Shown here: one piece after another, positions 63,371 through 64,000 of the stretch
Layout: each line of letters starts with the position of its first letter
How positions within the stretch are numbered: the first letter of the stretch is position 1
Source: Lentibacillus sp. CBA3610
GTDB lineage: Bacteria; Bacillota; Bacilli; Bacillales; Amphibacillaceae
NCBI RefSeq assembly: GCF_013373365.1
Contig: NZ_CP035925.1
Coordinates: 806,001-870,000, forward strand
Reading direction: 5' to 3'
Length of the DNA: 64,000 bases
Position numbers and translations under genes: made by a program
The notes under the pieces: model-generated
The model's database searches: none
The model's input: only the letters and a program-made list of their open reading frames with translations
Told to the model about the DNA's origin: nothing

Positions 63371-64000
63371 ATGGGGAAAAAAAATGTAGTTTCAATTGAA
63401 GATCGGATCCCAACGTTAAAGCAGGAGCGAAAAAAGAAGGCAAATCGCCGTCTTATATTTTATCTTTCTATTTTTTTCTTTCTGATTTCCATTATTGTTT
63501 ATCTTCAATCACCCCTAAGTCATGTGAGAACGATTGAAGTTTCAGGAAATTCGTTTGTGGAAAATGATGAGGTAATTGAGCAAAGCGGCATTACAAAGGG
63601 AACGAATATCTGGACGGTCAGTGAATCGAATGCAAAGCAAACGATTAACGAAAATCCGGTTATTCAAGACGTTGAAGTGAATCGGCAATTACCTTGGACA
63701 ATTGAGATTGATGTTAATGAATTTGGTCATGTCGGTTATGTTCAGCAAAATGAAAATTATTATCCGGTCCTGGGCAATGGTAAGGTTCTTGAAGAATTAC
63801 AGCAAAATACTGTCAGCGGAAAAGCACCGCTCCTCCTTGGGTTTTCTGATGAAGAGTATTTAACACAAATGACCCAGGAGCTGAAAAATCTATCAGAAAG
63901 CATTTTGGAGCTGATATCAGAAGTCCACTGGCAGCCAAGTGATGGTAATCAGCACAAAATTCTTCTTTATATGAATGATGGTTATATCGTCGACGGAACC
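63371..64000 (+). CDS. divIB: DivIB (FtsQ-like) division protein, partial
   Basis: The first 210 codons of a bitopic division protein; the window ends inside the gene. ATG at 63371 follows AAAGGAAGAAATAG. A basic cytoplasmic N-terminus (VVSIEDRIPTLKQERKKKAN) precedes one helix (LIFYLSIFFFLISIIVYLQ). A POTRA domain follows, starting SHVRTIEVSGNSFVENDEVI, and then the beta domain with ENYYPVLGNGKVLEELQ. It forms the FtsL-DivIC-DivIB complex that regulates septal wall synthesis. Assignment is clear from layout and POTRA sequence. Confidence 0.92.
   Translation, partial: MGKKNVVSIEDRIPTLKQERKKKANRRLIFYLSIFFFLISIIVYLQSPLSHVRTIEVSGNSFVENDEVIEQSGITKGTNIWTVSESNAKQTINENPVIQDVEVNRQLPWTIEIDVNEFGHVGYVQQNENYYPVLGNGKVLEELQQNTVSGKAPLLLGFSDEEYLTQMTQELKNLSESILELISEVHWQPSDGNQHKILLYMNDGYIVDGT

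Overview
The window reads as a chromosomal segment of a low-to-moderate G+C, endospore-forming member of the Bacillaceae, most likely a marine or halophilic genus such as Virgibacillus, Lentibacillus or Oceanobacillus. The gene order follows the Bacillus subtilis ykyA-pdh, yktA, yla, ftsW-pyc, cta, ylb and dcw segment almost gene for gene. Acidic proteins and an Asp/Glu-rich linker in PdhC fit a salt-adapted lineage. The genus is an inference; synteny and spore genes (ylaJ, ylbD, ylbJ, spoVD, spoVE) support the family level.

Layout. 0.2-6.1 kb: lipoprotein ykyA and the pyruvate dehydrogenase operon, with pdhABC intact and pdhD broken by many one-base indels. 6.3-10.2 kb: a damaged block holding a frameshifted BCCT osmolyte transporter, a fragment of a second one, and a 1.69-kb IS4/IS1634-like element with intact ends but a broken transposase. 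10.2-13.9 kb: a polysaccharide deacetylase lipoprotein, an SR1-like small RNA locus, a nitronate monooxygenase-like flavoprotein, a decayed yktA, and yktB. 14.3-18.8 kb: ykzI, suhB and yla genes. 19-31.8 kb: ftsW overlapping pyc, then heme A synthesis (ctaA, ctaB), caa3 oxidase (ctaCDEF) and assembly factors (ctaG, ctaM-like). 31.9-47.8 kb: the ylb region (ylbA-J, L-P), including ylbF (RicF), rsmD, coaD, tmcAL and rpmF. 47.9-64 kb: bshC and the dcw cluster (mraZ, rsmH, ftsL, pbpB, spoVD, murE, murF, mraY, murD, spoVE, divIB running off the end).

The genes join central carbon flux (PDH to acetyl-CoA, PYC to oxaloacetate), terminal respiration through a heme-A caa3 oxidase, CoA and bacillithiol synthesis, and cell-wall precursor synthesis, division and sporulation.

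The most unusual content lies between genes. One family has ISL3-like inverted ends and, in the best copy, a perfect 8-bp target duplication. A second is a hairpin family whose flanks are conserved while the stem sequence changes and stays self-complementary. Both carry a shared multi-hairpin module. A third, terminator-adjacent family occurs three times. Compared with B. subtilis, typA, ylaK, ylaM, ylbK, panE, murG and murB are missing from their expected positions.
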